Source: Pseudomonas frederiksbergensis (GTDB lineage Bacteria > Pseudomonadota > Gammaproteobacteria > Pseudomonadales > Pseudomonadaceae). From it: a stretch of DNA of 64,000 bases. The DNA lies in contig NZ_CP017886.1 of the NCBI RefSeq assembly GCF_001874645.1, forward strand, positions 4,090,001 through 4,154,000. The letters run 5' to 3'. Made by a program: the position numbers and the translations under genes. The notes beneath the pieces are model-generated. The model was not told where the DNA came from. It saw only the letters and a program-made list of their open reading frames with translations, and did no database searches. Below, one piece after another: positions 19,485-28,842 of the stretch. The first letter of the stretch is position 1. Each line of letters begins with the position of its first letter.

Positions 19485-20594
19485 TCAACTGGCGGTGCTG
19501 TACCGACGAACCCCGGACTCTACCGCCGGAATATGCGCCGCCGTGCTGCCGGAGGCCTGGAACAGCACCAGGTGTTCGGCGGCCACGCGAATGCCGACAT
19601 CGGCGCCGACCAGATGATCGGCATGGCTCGGGAAGATCGATTCCAGTTGGCTGCCGGTCGGCAACTGCAGGCGATACAACGTCGATGCACCCAGAAAGAT
19701 CTTGCCAACAATCCGTGCCTTCAGTGGGCTGTCGGGCGCGTAAACGATATCGTCCGGGCGCAGCAATACATCCACTGCGCCACCTGTAGGCCAGGTATAG
19801 GCGCGATTACCGCGTAGCACACCGAGTTCGGTCTGCACCGATTCCGGGGTCTGCAGCTGACCGCGAATGAAATAACCCTGACCGATAAAGCTCGCCACAA
19901 ACGGTGTTTGCGGTTCGTGGTACAGGTTGTAAGGCGTGTCCCACTGCTCCAGTCGACCTTCCTTGAACACGCCGACCTGATCACTGACGGCAAAGGCTTC
20001 TTCCTGGTCGTGAGTCACCAGAATCGCACTGGTGCCACGGGCCTTGAGGATGTCCCGGACCTCATGACTGAGCTTGCGGCGTAATTCGCCATCGAGGTTG
20101 GAGAACGGTTCGTCGAGCAACAGCAGTTGCGGCTCCGGTGCCAACGCTCGGGCCAGTGCAACACGCTGTTGCTGGCCGCCGGAAAGTTCGTGGGGAAAGC
20201 GCTTGCCGAGGGGCTTCAGGTTGACCAGCTCAAGCATCTCTTCCGTGACCCGGTCTTTCTGTGGATGCTTGCGAATGCCAAAGGCGATGTTCTCGGCCAC
20301 GCTCAGGTGCGGGAACAGCGCGTAGTCCTGGAACACCATGCCGATTCGGCGTTTCTCCGGCGCGAGGGTGAAACCGGCGCTGGAGATGGTTTCACCGGCC
20401 AGCTGGATTTCCCCTTCGTGAACCGGTTCAAAGCCTGCAATCGCACGCAGGGTGGTGGTCTTGCCGCAGCCGGAGGAGCCGAGCAGACAACCGATGTCAC
20501 CGGCATTGAGGTGCAGGTTGAGGTTCTGGACGACCCGCTGGTCTTGATACCCGCAGGCCAGATTACGCAGGTTCAGCAGTAATGAATGACTCAT
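19485..20594 (-). CDS. orphan ABC transporter ATP-binding protein (FbpC/PotA-like)
   Basis: 369 residues. Walker [11 protein letters not shown], signature LSGGQQQR, Walker [13 protein letters not shown], switch THDQEEAF, and a C-terminal TOBE-type domain (from about residue 270). The type is that of ferric iron, sulfate/molybdate or polyamine importers. No permease or binding protein is adjacent. Its start overlaps argF's stop as ATGA (20591-20594), so its level is tied to argF. It may serve a transporter elsewhere; a polyamine or arginine-related link is inference from context. Confidence 0.82.
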   Translation of the reverse strand: MSHSLLLNLRNLACGYQDQRVVQNLNLHLNAGDIGCLLGSSGCGKTTTLRAIAGFEPVHEGEIQLAGETISSAGFTLAPEKRRIGMVFQDYALFPHLSVAENIAFGIRKHPQKDRVTEEMLELVNLKPLGKRFPHELSGGQQQRVALARALAPEPQLLLLDEPFSNLDGELRRKLSHEVRDILKARGTSAILVTHDQEEAFAVSDQVGVFKEGRLEQWDTPYNLYHEPQTPFVASFIGQGYFIRGQLQTPESVQTELGVLRGNRAYTWPTGGAVDVLLRPDDIVYAPDSPLKARIVGKIFLGASTLYRLQLPTGSQLESIFPSHADHLVGADVGIRVAAEHLVLFQASGSTAAHIPAVESGVRRYSTAS

Positions 20595-21511
20595 GCGTGG
20601 TGGTACGCAGGCTCAACGAGAAACTCGAGCAGGGCCTTTTGCGCATGAAGACGGTTCTCGGCCTGATCCCAGGCAACCGAACGGGGGTCGTCGAGCAGAT
20701 CGAGGCTGATTTCTTCGCCGCGGTGGGCGGGCAGGCAGTGCATGAACAACACATCCTCGGCGGCCAGATCGAGCAAGGCACGATTGACTTGAAACGGCGC
20801 GAACAATTTGAGGCGCTTGGCGGTTTCTTCTTCCTGACCCATGGACGTCCAGACGTCGGTGCTGACCAGATGAGCGCCGAGCACCGCATCCCGAGGATCG
20901 CGGACGATGGTTACGCGATCGCCGGCCTTGGCCACGAACTCAGGGTTTGGCTCATAGCCCTCAGGGCAGGCGATACGCAACTGGAAGTCGAACTGGATGG
21001 CGGCTTCTATATAGCTATTGCACATGTTGTTACCGTCGCCGATCCAGGCCACGGTCTTGCCCTGGATCGAGCCGCGATGTTCGAGGAAGGTCTGCATGTC
21101 GGCCAGCAACTGACACGGGTGCAGGTCATCGGACAGGCCGTTGATCACTGGCACGCGAGAGTTGGCGGCGAATTCGGTCAGGGTGCTGTGGGCAAAGGTA
21201 CGGATCATCACCGCATCGAGCATGCGTGACATGACGATGGCGCAGTCGCCGATCGGTTCGCCACGACCCAGTTGGGTGTCACGGGGCGACAGGAAAATCG
21301 CCTGGCCGCCAAGCTGGATCATGCCGGCTTCAAACGACAGCCGGGTGCGCGTCGAGGATTTCTCGAAGATCATCCCGAGTACACGATTTTTCAACGGCTC
21401 GAACAGTACGCCGCGGTTACGCAGGTTTTTGAGCTCAATGCCTCGACGGATCACGCTGACCAGCTCTTCGGGCGTGCAATCCATCAGGGAGAGAAAGTGC
21501 CTTGCGCTCAT
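20591..21511 (-). CDS. argF: ornithine carbamoyltransferase, anabolic
   Basis: 306 residues from ATG 21511 (MSARHFLS; 21514 is a possible start one codon earlier). Carbamoyl phosphate motif [10 protein letters not shown] and the ornithine-site motif [11 protein letters not shown] are present. It makes citrulline from ornithine and carbamoyl phosphate in arginine synthesis. An ArgR-type site lies about 120 bases upstream, as expected for the ArgR-repressed argF of pseudomonads. The next gene is the coupled ABC ATPase. Confidence 0.94.
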   Translation of the reverse strand: MSARHFLSLMDCTPEELVSVIRRGIELKNLRNRGVLFEPLKNRVLGMIFEKSSTRTRLSFEAGMIQLGGQAIFLSPRDTQLGRGEPIGDCAIVMSRMLDAVMIRTFAHSTLTEFAANSRVPVINGLSDDLHPCQLLADMQTFLEHRGSIQGKTVAWIGDGNNMCNSYIEAAIQFDFQLRIACPEGYEPNPEFVAKAGDRVTIVRDPRDAVLGAHLVSTDVWTSMGQEEETAKRLKLFAPFQVNRALLDLAAEDVLFMHCLPAHRGEEISLDLLDDPRSVAWDQAENRLHAQKALLEFLVEPAYHHA

Positions 21512-21925
21512 CATTGACTACCTTTTTGCAACAGACCGCAGATACTCAAAGCCTTGTTTAACTGAAAAACGGGCGAGACCTGCGGCGAAAGCCGCACGGG
21601 GCGACGAAATAGGGGGAGGCGCGATATTGACATTAAATGTCGCGTCTTACCAATAGGCTACGGTTTTTAGGGGATTTCAGAGGGGCTACGGGATAACCGC
21701 AGTAGCGCTTTTGAAGCCTGTTTCCTGACAGCAGCGACCTCTTTGTACACTGCCCTCGCGCGCCTTGGCAATCAAGCGGGGCGGGCAACGCACAGTCTCG
21801 GTCGGTTTCTGACCTGTCGGCCAGGGTGTTTGCCCGCAGGATCCCGCCAGCCTTCGCTTGAAACATTTGCTAATGCAAAGTGCTGGGTTATAACTAAGTG
21901 ACGAGCAAGACAGGAAGCCTTTGGA
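21512..21925. other. argF upstream region
   Basis: 414 bases without a convincing gene. It holds the ArgR-type operator (21617-21653) with an overlapping palindrome and the promoter of the small ORF at 21926; I see nothing else. Confidence 0.6.
21617..21653. promoter_or_regulatory. ArgR-type operator upstream of argF
   Basis: TGTCGC-N8-AA (21638-21653) is an exact match to the half-site consensus of Pseudomonas ArgR. Exactly 21 bases upstream is a weaker half-site (AGGCGC-N8-CA, 4 of 6 bases), the period expected of tandem ArgR half-sites. A palindrome GACATTAAATGTC (21629-21641) overlaps it. Confidence 0.65.
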
Positions 21926-22216
21926 ATGGAATCGAAAGAACAGCTATTGGTGGAGTTGCTGGGCCTTACGGCGCGCTCCCTGACCCACCTGACCGCCTCC
22001 ATGACCTCTATGTCCTTTGAGTTGATGCGCAGCGAGGACGAAGTGACCAAGGCAGCGGGTCGACGGATGATCGACCGCATGGCCACCATCAGCGCCGGAA
22101 TCGACGAGCACTGGCGCCTGATCGGCGAGCTCACGGGGGTGCACATTGCCCAGGAGCAGATCGAAACCATCCAGGAAATCCAGCTGCAAGCGCCGCCCAG
22201 GCTTCCGCAGGGCTGA
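21926..22216 (+). CDS. small conserved-looking protein of unknown function
   Basis: 96 residues, strongly helical, with charged and methionine-rich stretches (SMTSMSFELMRSEDEV, KAAGRRMIDRMATI); no signal peptide, no cysteine, no helix-turn-helix that I can name. ATG 21926 has CAGGAAG upstream with adequate spacing. It is divergent from argF and 124 bases before the molybdopterin gene. Codon use is like the neighbours, so I think it is real. Its function is unknown. Confidence 0.6.
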   Translation: MESKEQLLVELLGLTARSLTHLTASMTSMSFELMRSEDEVTKAAGRRMIDRMATISAGIDEHWRLIGELTGVHIAQEQIETIQEIQLQAPPRLPQG

Positions 22217-22340
22217 TATCGGCGGGCCTGATGGCCCTCGATTCACAAGACGAACATCGCTGGCGCAGCGCTCAGTCACGGCCCATAGTTTTGTTCCCGC
22301 AACCTGATGCCGGTTGCCTCGAATAAAACTGAGAATGGCC

Positions 22341-24449
22341 ATGACCAAGACTCTTCATCACCGTGCCTGTCACCTGTGTGAAGCCATTTGCGGCTTGACC
22401 ATCGAAACCACCGCAACCGACGACGCTGGCGTGCAAATCACCTCGATCAAGGGTGATCCGCAGGACAGCTTCAGTCGCGGTCATATCTGCCCAAAAGCGG
22501 TGGCGCTGCAAGATATCCAGAACGACCCCGACCGCCTCCGACAGCCGATGCTGCGGGTCGGCAGCGAGTGGCAAGCGATTGCCTGGGACGAGGCTTTCGC
22601 TCTGGTGGCTGAACGCCTGTCGGCGATTCAGCAGCGCCATGGCCAAAACGCCGTTGCGGTTTATCAGGGTAATCCCAGCGTGCACAACTATGGGTTGATG
22701 ACCCACAGCAATTACTTTCTCGGCTTGCTGAAAACCCGCAATCGTTTCTCTGCGACTTCGGTCGACCAGTTACCCCATCACCTCACCAGTCATTTGATGT
22801 ATGGCCATGGTTTGCTGTTGCCGATTCCGGACATCGATCACACCGATTTCATGCTGATCCTGGGCGGCAATCCGCTGGCCTCCAACGGCAGCATCATGAC
22901 CGTGCCGGATGTCGAAAAGCGTTTGAAGGCGATTCAGGTCCGAGGCGGCAAGGTGGTGGTGGTCGATCCGCGTCGCAGCGAAACGGCAGCGATTGCCGAT
23001 CAACATGTATTTGTCCGTCCGGGTGGTGACGCGGCTCTGTTGTTCGGGTTGCTCAATACGGTGTTCGCTGAAGGCTTGACCCGTGACAGTCATTTGCCGG
23101 TCGACGGGCTGGAGGAGGTTCGTCAGGCCGTCGCATCCTTCAGTGCCGAGGCCATGAGCCCGCTGTGCGCTGTGCCCGCCGAGCAGATTCGTCAGCTGGC
23201 GCGGGACTTCGCGGCGGCGAAGACCGCCGTGTGTTATGGCCGTATGGGCGTTTCTACCCAGGCGTTCGGCACGTTGTGTCATTGGTTGGTGCAACTGATC
23301 AATCTGGTTACCGGCAATCTTGATCGGGTCGGCGGTGCGCTGTGCACCGAGCCGGCGGTCGATCTGGTGGCGTCGACCTCGGGCGGGCATTTCAATCTCT
23401 GGCAAAGCCGAGTGTCTGGCCGTCCGGAATACGCCGGTGAGTTGCCGGTGTCGGCGCTGGCCGAAGAGATGCTCACCGAAGGCGAAGGGCAGGTGCGGGC
23501 GTTGATCACCGTGGCCGGTAATCCGGTGTTGTCGACACCCAATGGCCGACAGTTGGAGCAGGCGCTGGACGGGCTGGAATTCATGCTCAGCATCGACCTG
23601 TACATCAACGAGACCACGCGTTACGCCGACCTGATTCTGCCGTCGACTTCGGCGCTGGAAAACGATCACTACGACACCACGTTCAATATGTTCGCAGTGC
23701 GCAATGTCAGCCGTTTCAATCGGGCAATCCTGCCCAAGCCCGAGGGTGCGCTGCACGATTGGGAAATTTTCGTCGGCCTGGCGCAGGCCTTTGCGGCAAA
23801 GACTGGCAAAGAGCTGAAACCGACGATGGCCCCGGCGAAGATGATCGACCTTGGTTTGCGAACCGGACGCTATGGAGATGCGTCGCCGCACAAGCTGTCG
23901 GTGGCGAGCTTGTTCGATCATCCTCACGGGGTCGACCTGGGGGCTCTTCAGGCAAATCTGGCACCGCGTCTGAAAACCGCCAACCAGCGCGTGCAGGCGG
24001 CGCCACCGGCGATCCTGGCCGACCTGGCACGATTTGCCGCGTTGCAAGCACCGCCTGCCGATGAGCTGTTGATGATCGGCCGTCGCCATGTGCGCAGCAA
24101 TAACTCGTGGATGCACAACTACCACCGACTGGTGAAAGGCAAGCCGCGTCATCAGTTGCTGATGCACCCGGACGATCTCTCCAGTCGTGGGCTCAGCGAT
24201 GGGCAACGGGTGCGGGTCAGCTCGCGGGTCGGGGTGATCGAAGTCGAAGTGCTGAGCAGCGTCGAGATGATGAAAGGCGTGGTCAGCCTGCCGCACGGTT
24301 GGGGCCATGCCCGGCCGGGAGTGCAGATGACCATTGCCATGGGGCAGCCGGGCTCCAGCGCCAATGACCTGACTGATGAGCGCCAGCTCGATGAGTTGTC
24401 CGGAAATGCCGCGCTCAATGGTGTGCCGGTGACTGTCGCGGCGGCGTAA
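22341..24449 (+). CDS. molybdopterin oxidoreductase (FdhF/NapA superfamily), orphan
   Basis: 702 residues from ATG 22341 (22335 is an alternative). [4Fe-4S] ligands Cys10, Cys13, Cys17 and Cys50 (HRACHLCEAICGL ... RGHICPKA), then the molybdopterin guanine dinucleotide domains and a C-terminal beta-barrel domain (from about residue 590). No Tat signal, so it is cytoplasmic. No small iron-sulfur, membrane or chaperone subunit is adjacent. The type resembles assimilatory nitrate reductases, formate dehydrogenases or biotin sulfoxide reductases; the substrate cannot be read. Confidence 0.85.
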   Translation: MTKTLHHRACHLCEAICGLTIETTATDDAGVQITSIKGDPQDSFSRGHICPKAVALQDIQNDPDRLRQPMLRVGSEWQAIAWDEAFALVAERLSAIQQRHGQNAVAVYQGNPSVHNYGLMTHSNYFLGLLKTRNRFSATSVDQLPHHLTSHLMYGHGLLLPIPDIDHTDFMLILGGNPLASNGSIMTVPDVEKRLKAIQVRGGKVVVVDPRRSETAAIADQHVFVRPGGDAALLFGLLNTVFAEGLTRDSHLPVDGLEEVRQAVASFSAEAMSPLCAVPAEQIRQLARDFAAAKTAVCYGRMGVSTQAFGTLCHWLVQLINLVTGNLDRVGGALCTEPAVDLVASTSGGHFNLWQSRVSGRPEYAGELPVSALAEEMLTEGEGQVRALITVAGNPVLSTPNGRQLEQALDGLEFMLSIDLYINETTRYADLILPSTSALENDHYDTTFNMFAVRNVSRFNRAILPKPEGALHDWEIFVGLAQAFAAKTGKELKPTMAPAKMIDLGLRTGRYGDASPHKLSVASLFDHPHGVDLGALQANLAPRLKTANQRVQAAPPAILADLARFAALQAPPADELLMIGRRHVRSNNSWMHNYHRLVKGKPRHQLLMHPDDLSSRGLSDGQRVRVSSRVGVIEVEVLSSVEMMKGVVSLPHGWGHARPGVQMTIAMGQPGSSANDLTDERQLDELSGNAALNGVPVTVAAA

Positions 24450-24546
24450 GAATGCCTGTCGGGGAGACCGAGCATGGCGCTTGGCTTTCCGTTACAATGC
24501 GTCACCGTGCCGACAACTGAGTCGGAAAGTTCAGCCGAGGTGCTCC

Positions 24547-24888
24547 ATGGATATCATTGAAACTATTAAAGAGCAGATTGCTAACAACACTATTCTGCTT
24601 TACATGAAAGGCTCGCCGAATGCCCCGCAGTGTGGCTTCTCCGCGAAAGCCGCTCAGGCCGTCATGGGCTGTGGTGAGAAGTTCGCTTACGTGGACATCC
24701 TGCAGAACCCGGAAATCCGTGCCAACCTGCCAAAATACGCCAACTGGCCAACCTTCCCGCAACTGTGGGTCGCTGGTGAGCTGGTCGGTGGTAGCGACAT
24801 CATGACTGAAATGGCCGCTGACGGTTCGTTGCAGGCCCTGATCAAAGAAGCTGCGGCAAAAGCCGCTGCTGGCAAGACCGAAGCCTGA
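24547..24888 (+). CDS. grxD: monothiol glutaredoxin GrxD
   Basis: 113 residues from ATG 24547; the longer frame is rejected. Active site CGFS (PQCGFSAKA) and the WPTFPQLWVAGELVGGSDI region that binds glutathione. It carries [2Fe-2S] clusters in the cytoplasm and supports iron-sulfur protein maturation. It neighbours bfr and bfd, a common iron-homeostasis grouping. Confidence 0.95.
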   Translation: MDIIETIKEQIANNTILLYMKGSPNAPQCGFSAKAAQAVMGCGEKFAYVDILQNPEIRANLPKYANWPTFPQLWVAGELVGGSDIMTEMAADGSLQALIKEAAAKAAAGKTEA

Positions 24889-24963
24889 TCAGGATAAGCT
24901 TGCAGGCATTACCCATTCCTACGGACTGACATTCACAATAAAGTCGTGGATGTATCCGACTCC

Positions 24964-25010
24964 TGTAGGAGCTGCCGCAGGTTCGGGCCGCGATCGGACG
25001 ATCTTCTGAT
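24964..25010. repeat. degenerate single copy of family A repeat
   Basis: TGTAGGAGCTGCCGCAGG followed by an imperfect CGCGATCGGACGATCTTCTGATC; the second arm is decayed. Confidence 0.5.
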
Positions 25011-25021
25011 CTTCAGGTAAC

Positions 25022-25058
25022 AAAAAGCCCCGCTTCTCGTAAGAGAGCGGGGCTTTTT
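25022..25058. terminator. bidirectional terminator between grxD and bfr
   Basis: AAAAAGCCCCGCT / AGCGGGGCTTTTT stem with a short loop and T-runs on both strands; serves the convergent grxD and bfr. Confidence 0.9.
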
Positions 25059-25085
25059 ATTGAGTCCAGATTAGCGCCGTAGAAG

Positions 25086-25559
25086 TTATTCGTCGCCCAT
25101 CTGCGATTGCAGATAGTTCTCAAGACCCACTTTATCGATCAGGCTCAGTTGAGTTTCCAGCCAGTCGATATGTTCTTCTTCGGATTCGAGAATATCTTCG
25201 AGCAGTTCACGGCTGCCGAAGTCACCGACTGTTTCGCAATGAGCGATAGCCACTTTGAGGTCGGCATGGCCGGTGCGCTCGATGCGCAGGTCACACTCAA
25301 GCATTTCCTTGGTGTGCTCGCCGATGTGCAGCTTGCCCAGGTCCTGGACGTTTGGCAGGCCTTCGAGGAACAGGATGCGCTTGATCAGCTTGTCCGCGTG
25401 TTTCATCTCGTCGATGGACTCGTGGTACTCGTGCTTGCCGAGCTTGTTCAGGCCCCAATCTTCATACATGCGCGCATGCAGGAAATACTGATTGATTGCG
25501 ACCAGCTCATTGGCAAGAATCTTGTTGAGGTGCTGGATGACTGTGATGTCGCCTTTCAT
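25086..25559 (-). CDS. bfr: bacterioferritin
   Basis: 157 residues. Ferroxidase ligands are in place ([34 protein letters not shown]), with Met52 (SIDEMKHAD) as the expected haem ligand. It stores iron in a haem-containing 24-mer and corresponds to P. aeruginosa BfrB, which is emptied by Bfd. Bfd is encoded next upstream on the same strand. Confidence 0.94.
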   Translation of the reverse strand: MKGDITVIQHLNKILANELVAINQYFLHARMYEDWGLNKLGKHEYHESIDEMKHADKLIKRILFLEGLPNVQDLGKLHIGEHTKEMLECDLRIERTGHADLKVAIAHCETVGDFGSRELLEDILESEEEHIDWLETQLSLIDKVGLENYLQSQMGDE

Positions 25560-25716
25560 GATGGGGTCCTGCCCTTTAATTGCCCTATATCCAGCGGAGT
25601 TTGAGCTGAGCAGTTGTTAGTGTCAAACCTAAGTTATTGAATAGTATATGAAAATTAATCGGAATAAGAATGTTTGTGTTCCGCATCCTTGCGCTAAGCG
25701 ATTGAATTACGGGTAT

Positions 25717-25745
25717 AAAAAAACCGGACGCTAAGTCCGGTTCTT
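25717..25745 (-). terminator. rho-independent terminator after bfd
   Basis: On the minus strand GAACCGGAC TTAGC GTCCGGTT followed by a T-run. It separates bfd from bfr, so the two are not simply one transcript. Confidence 0.85.
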
Positions 25746-25758
25746 TGGAATGTTCTAT

Positions 25759-25977
25759 TTACGCTGCCGAAAATTCTACAGGGTAGGGGATCGCCGCCTG
25801 GCCCAATTGCAATTCGGACAGGGTTTCGCGTACCACTTGCTTGGCAAGGCAGGCGCATTTACCGCATTGGCTGGCAACGCCGGTGGCTTGGCGTACCTCG
25901 CGGTAGCTGCAGCAACCTTCATAGATCGCATCGCGGATTTTTCCGTCGGTGACACCAGTGCAGAGGCAGACATACAT
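25759..25977 (-). CDS. bfd: bacterioferritin-associated ferredoxin Bfd
   Basis: 72 residues with four cysteines of the Bfd [2Fe-2S] site (MYVCLCTGVTDGKIRDAI ... SQCGKCACLAKQ). It reduces BfrB haem and so releases stored iron when iron is scarce. A Fur-type box stands upstream (26028-26046). Confidence 0.94.
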   Translation of the reverse strand: MYVCLCTGVTDGKIRDAIYEGCCSYREVRQATGVASQCGKCACLAKQVVRETLSELQLGQAAIPYPVEFSAA

Positions 25978-26293
25978 AAAGTGAGAACCGTCGTGGGTTA
26001 TGGCTCAATTGCGACGGATCTTAATGTTAACGAGAATGATTGTCAAAGTGGTTTCGGCAGGCTTTGCGTCAGAGCGGCGACTGCCAGACGAACGGCATAA
26101 GGCGGCCCGGGATCGTGTCATTAAATCTACCCAGGGGTTTTTGATGTCGTTGCAAAAAGCGCTAAGGAATGCTCAAAAACGCGGTGTATGATGGTCGGTC
26201 CTTGCGAACGGCACTCGATTCATGAGCCTGTCGTTTATCCGCGACAGACTGGTTCGATACCGTTCTTCACGCCACCACACCAGGAGATATCCA
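25978..26293. other. bfd-peroxiredoxin divergent region
   Basis: 316 bases with a Fur-type box near 26028 and the leader of the peroxiredoxin gene. No further gene or operator is clear to me. Confidence 0.6.
26028..26046 (-). promoter_or_regulatory. Fur box upstream of bfd
   Basis: Plus strand reads TAACGAGAATGATTGTCAA; its complement TTGACAATCATTCTCGTTA resembles the AATCATT-TCTC core of pseudomonad Fur sites. It sits about 50 bases before the bfd ATG. Iron-responsive repression is expected. Confidence 0.65.
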
Positions 26294-26896
26294 ATGAGCG
26301 TACTCGTAGGCAAACAAGCCCCTGACTTCACCGTACCGGCCGTACTCGGCAATGGCGAAATCGTTGACAGCTTCACCCTGTCCTCGGCCATCAAAGGCAA
26401 ATACGGCCTGGTGTTCTTCTACCCACTGGACTTCACCTTCGTCTGCCCGTCCGAGCTGATCGCTCTGGACCACCGCATGGCTGACTTCAAGGCACGCAAC
26501 GTTGAAGTGATCGCTGTTTCGATCGACTCGCACTTCACCCACAACGCCTGGCGCAACACCCCGATCAATGCCGGCGGCATCGGTCAGGTTCAGTACATCA
26601 TGGCTGCTGACATGAAGCATGACATCGCCAAGGCCTACGACGTTGAGTCCGAAGGCGGCGTGGCGTTCCGTGGCGCATTCCTGATCGACGACAAAGGTGT
26701 TGTTCGCTCGCAGATCGTCAACGACCTGCCGCTGGGCCGTAACATGGAAGAGCTGATTCGTCTGGTCGATGCCCTGCAATTCCACGAAGAGCACGGCGAA
26801 GTTTGCCCGGCCAACTGGAAAAAAGGCGACAAGGGTATGACTGCTTCGCCAGAAGGCGTTGCCGCTTACCTGACCGAGAACGCTGGCAAGCTGTAA
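26294..26896 (+). CDS. typical 2-Cys peroxiredoxin (AhpC/Prx1 type)
   Basis: 200 residues from ATG 26294; the longer frame is not supported. Peroxidatic Cys51 in FTFVCPSE and resolving Cys171 in GEVCPANW. The GGIG and C-terminal YL motifs of overoxidation-sensitive peroxiredoxins are visible (GGIGQVQY; AAYLTENA). It reduces hydrogen peroxide and organic hydroperoxides in the cytoplasm. A terminator follows directly. Confidence 0.94.
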   Translation: MSVLVGKQAPDFTVPAVLGNGEIVDSFTLSSAIKGKYGLVFFYPLDFTFVCPSELIALDHRMADFKARNVEVIAVSIDSHFTHNAWRNTPINAGGIGQVQYIMAADMKHDIAKAYDVESEGGVAFRGAFLIDDKGVVRSQIVNDLPLGRNMEELIRLVDALQFHEEHGEVCPANWKKGDKGMTASPEGVAAYLTENAGKL

Positions 26897-26912
26897 GCCA
26901 CGCGTCAGGCAT

Positions 26913-26942
26913 AAAAAACCGGCTGCTGAGGCCGGTTTTTTA
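26913..26942. terminator. bidirectional terminator between prx and rnt
   Basis: AAAAAACCGGC / GCCGGTTTTTT with a 7-base loop, T-rich on both strands. Confidence 0.88.
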
Positions 26943-26968
26943 TGGGTGGGATAAATCCTGCGACTGAA

Positions 26969-27643
26969 TCAGTCGTTGAAATCTTCCCAGCCGCCCATCT
27001 GTTTCCAGCGATTGACGATGCCGCAGAACAGATCGGCAGTCTTCTCGGTGTCGTAGCGAGCCGAGTGGGCCTCGCGACCGTCGAAGTCGATGTCGGCCGC
27101 CTGGCATGCCTTGGCCAGGACAGTTTGACCATAAGCCAGACCGGCCAGTGTCGCGGTGTCGAAGCTGGAGAACGGGTGAAACGGATTGCGCTTCATGTCC
27201 AGGCGCGTAACGGCGGCATTGAGGAAGCCCAGGTCGAAGCTGCTGTTGTGGCCGACCAGGATCGCCCGTTTGCAGCCGTTGGCCTTCAGAGCCTTGCGCA
27301 CACCACGGAAGATGTCAGTCAGGGCAGTCTCTTCACTGACGGCCATGCGCAGGGGGTGATCGAGCTTGATCCCGGTGAACTCCAGCGCAGCGGCTTCGAT
27401 GTTGGCGCCTTCGAACGGTTCTACACGGAAGAAGTAGGTGTGATCAGGGTACACAAAACCTTTTTCGTCCATGCTGATGGTCGTGGCGGCAATTTCCAGC
27501 AAGGCGTCAGTGGCACAGTTGAAACCACCGGTTTCAACGTCGACGACAACTGGCAAGTATCCACGGAACCTGGCTGCCATCGGGTGACGTGAACCACCTC
27601 CGCCTGAACCTTCCTGTTCGTCGTCGAAATGGTCTTCACTCAC
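26969..27643 (-). CDS. rnt: ribonuclease T
   Basis: 224 residues. DEDDh exonuclease motifs: [10 protein letters not shown] (ExoI), HNSSFDLGF (ExoII) and [14 protein letters not shown] (ExoIII, catalytic His). It trims 3' ends of tRNA and other stable RNA in the cytoplasm. It overlaps the pyrC stop as ATGA (27640-27643), so both are translated from one transcript. Confidence 0.94.
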   Translation of the reverse strand: MSEDHFDDEQEGSGGGGSRHPMAARFRGYLPVVVDVETGGFNCATDALLEIAATTISMDEKGFVYPDHTYFFRVEPFEGANIEAAALEFTGIKLDHPLRMAVSEETALTDIFRGVRKALKANGCKRAILVGHNSSFDLGFLNAAVTRLDMKRNPFHPFSSFDTATLAGLAYGQTVLAKACQAADIDFDGREAHSARYDTEKTADLFCGIVNRWKQMGGWEDFND

Positions 27644-28686
27644 GCGTGTTCCTCCAGCAGGCGCCAGCGCAGTTTTTCACCGGCGCGCAGCGGGATGACA
27701 GTCAGCTCGCCGAATGGCAGGCTGGTTGGGGCGGTCCATTCTTCGCGGACCAGGGTAATGCGATCGGTGTTCGCCGGCAGGCCGTAGAAACGCGGACCGT
27801 TGAGGCTGGCGAAGGCTTCGAGCTTGTCCAGCGCATTACGCTGTTCAAAGGCCTCGGCGTACATCTCGATCGCTGCATAAGCGGTATAGCAACCGGCACA
27901 GCCACACGCGGCTTCTTTGGCATGCTGGGCGTGCGGGGCCGAGTCTGTGCCCAGGAAGAACTTCTCGCTGCCGCTGGTGGCGGCGTCAAGCAGGGCGACC
28001 TGATGGGTATTGCGCTTGAGAATCGGCAGGCAATAGAAGTGCGGACGAATCCCGCCCACCAGCATGTGGTTGCGGTTATACAGCAGGTGGTGAGCGGTAA
28101 TGGTTGCGCCAACGTTGGCCGAAGCCTCGTTGACGAACTGCACGGCATCGCTGGTGGTGATGTGTTCGAACACCACTTTGAGCGTTGGGAAACGTTCCAC
28201 GACCCGGCGCATGTGCTCGTCGATGAAGATTTTTTCGCGGTCGAAGACATCAACGTCGCCGCGGGTGATTTCACCGTGAATCAGCAAGGGCATCCCGACT
28301 TCGGCCATGGCCTCGATCGCAGGGAATATCTTGTCGATGCTGGTAACACCGGAATCCGAGTTGGTGGTCGCGCCAGCCGGATACAGCTTGGCGGCGTGAA
28401 CGAAACCGCTGGCCTTGGCCTCGCGAATTTCATCGGGTGTAGTCCGGTCGGTCAGGTAGAGCACCATCAACGGTTCGAAACGGCTGCCGGCCGGGCGCGC
28501 AGCGAGAATACGCTGGCGATAGGCGTCGGCTTCAGCGGCGTTACGCACCGGTGGTACCAGGTTAGGCATGATGATGGCGCGACCAAAGGTGCGCGCGACA
28601 TCCGCGACAGTATTGGGCAACACAGCACCATCGCGAAGATGAATATGCCAGTCGTCGGGACGCAGCAGGGTCAGGCGGTCGGACAT
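27640..28686 (-). CDS. pyrC: dihydroorotase (class II)
   Basis: 348 residues from ATG 28686 ([20 protein letters not shown]); the longer frame adds nine residues. Metal ligands: HIHLRDG, the carbamylated Lys region [16 protein letters not shown], and later histidines ([17 protein letters not shown]). It closes carbamoyl aspartate to dihydroorotate in pyrimidine synthesis. Transcribed with rnt. Confidence 0.94.
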   Translation of the reverse strand: MSDRLTLLRPDDWHIHLRDGAVLPNTVADVARTFGRAIIMPNLVPPVRNAAEADAYRQRILAARPAGSRFEPLMVLYLTDRTTPDEIREAKASGFVHAAKLYPAGATTNSDSGVTSIDKIFPAIEAMAEVGMPLLIHGEITRGDVDVFDREKIFIDEHMRRVVERFPTLKVVFEHITTSDAVQFVNEASANVGATITAHHLLYNRNHMLVGGIRPHFYCLPILKRNTHQVALLDAATSGSEKFFLGTDSAPHAQHAKEAACGCAGCYTAYAAIEMYAEAFEQRNALDKLEAFASLNGPRFYGLPANTDRITLVREEWTAPTSLPFGELTVIPLRAGEKLRWRLLEEHA

Positions 28687-28752
28687 TGGGGATTCCAGGC
28701 GGGTCAAACTCAAGGGAATGCTACCGGAAAAGACTCATCCAGGCACTCGCTA

Positions 28753-28779
28753 TCAAGTTTTGCAGCAAGCTTCCGATAT
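28753..28779 (+). promoter_or_regulatory. sigma-28 (FliA) promoter of motY
   Basis: TCAAGTTT-N11-TCCGATAT closely matches the flagellar sigma-28 consensus TAAAGTTT-N11-GCCGATAA, with the exact spacing. It ends 63 bases before the motY start. Confidence 0.7.
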
Positions 28780-28842
28780 GACAAAGGTATGCCGTAATTA
28801 TATGTATCGGTCTTTTTGTTGTAGAAGCCAGTGGAGCCTCCC

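Noticed and set aside
22770..24308. 512-codon minus-strand frame over the molybdopterin gene
   Set aside because: Antisense shadow with histidine/arginine-rich composition.
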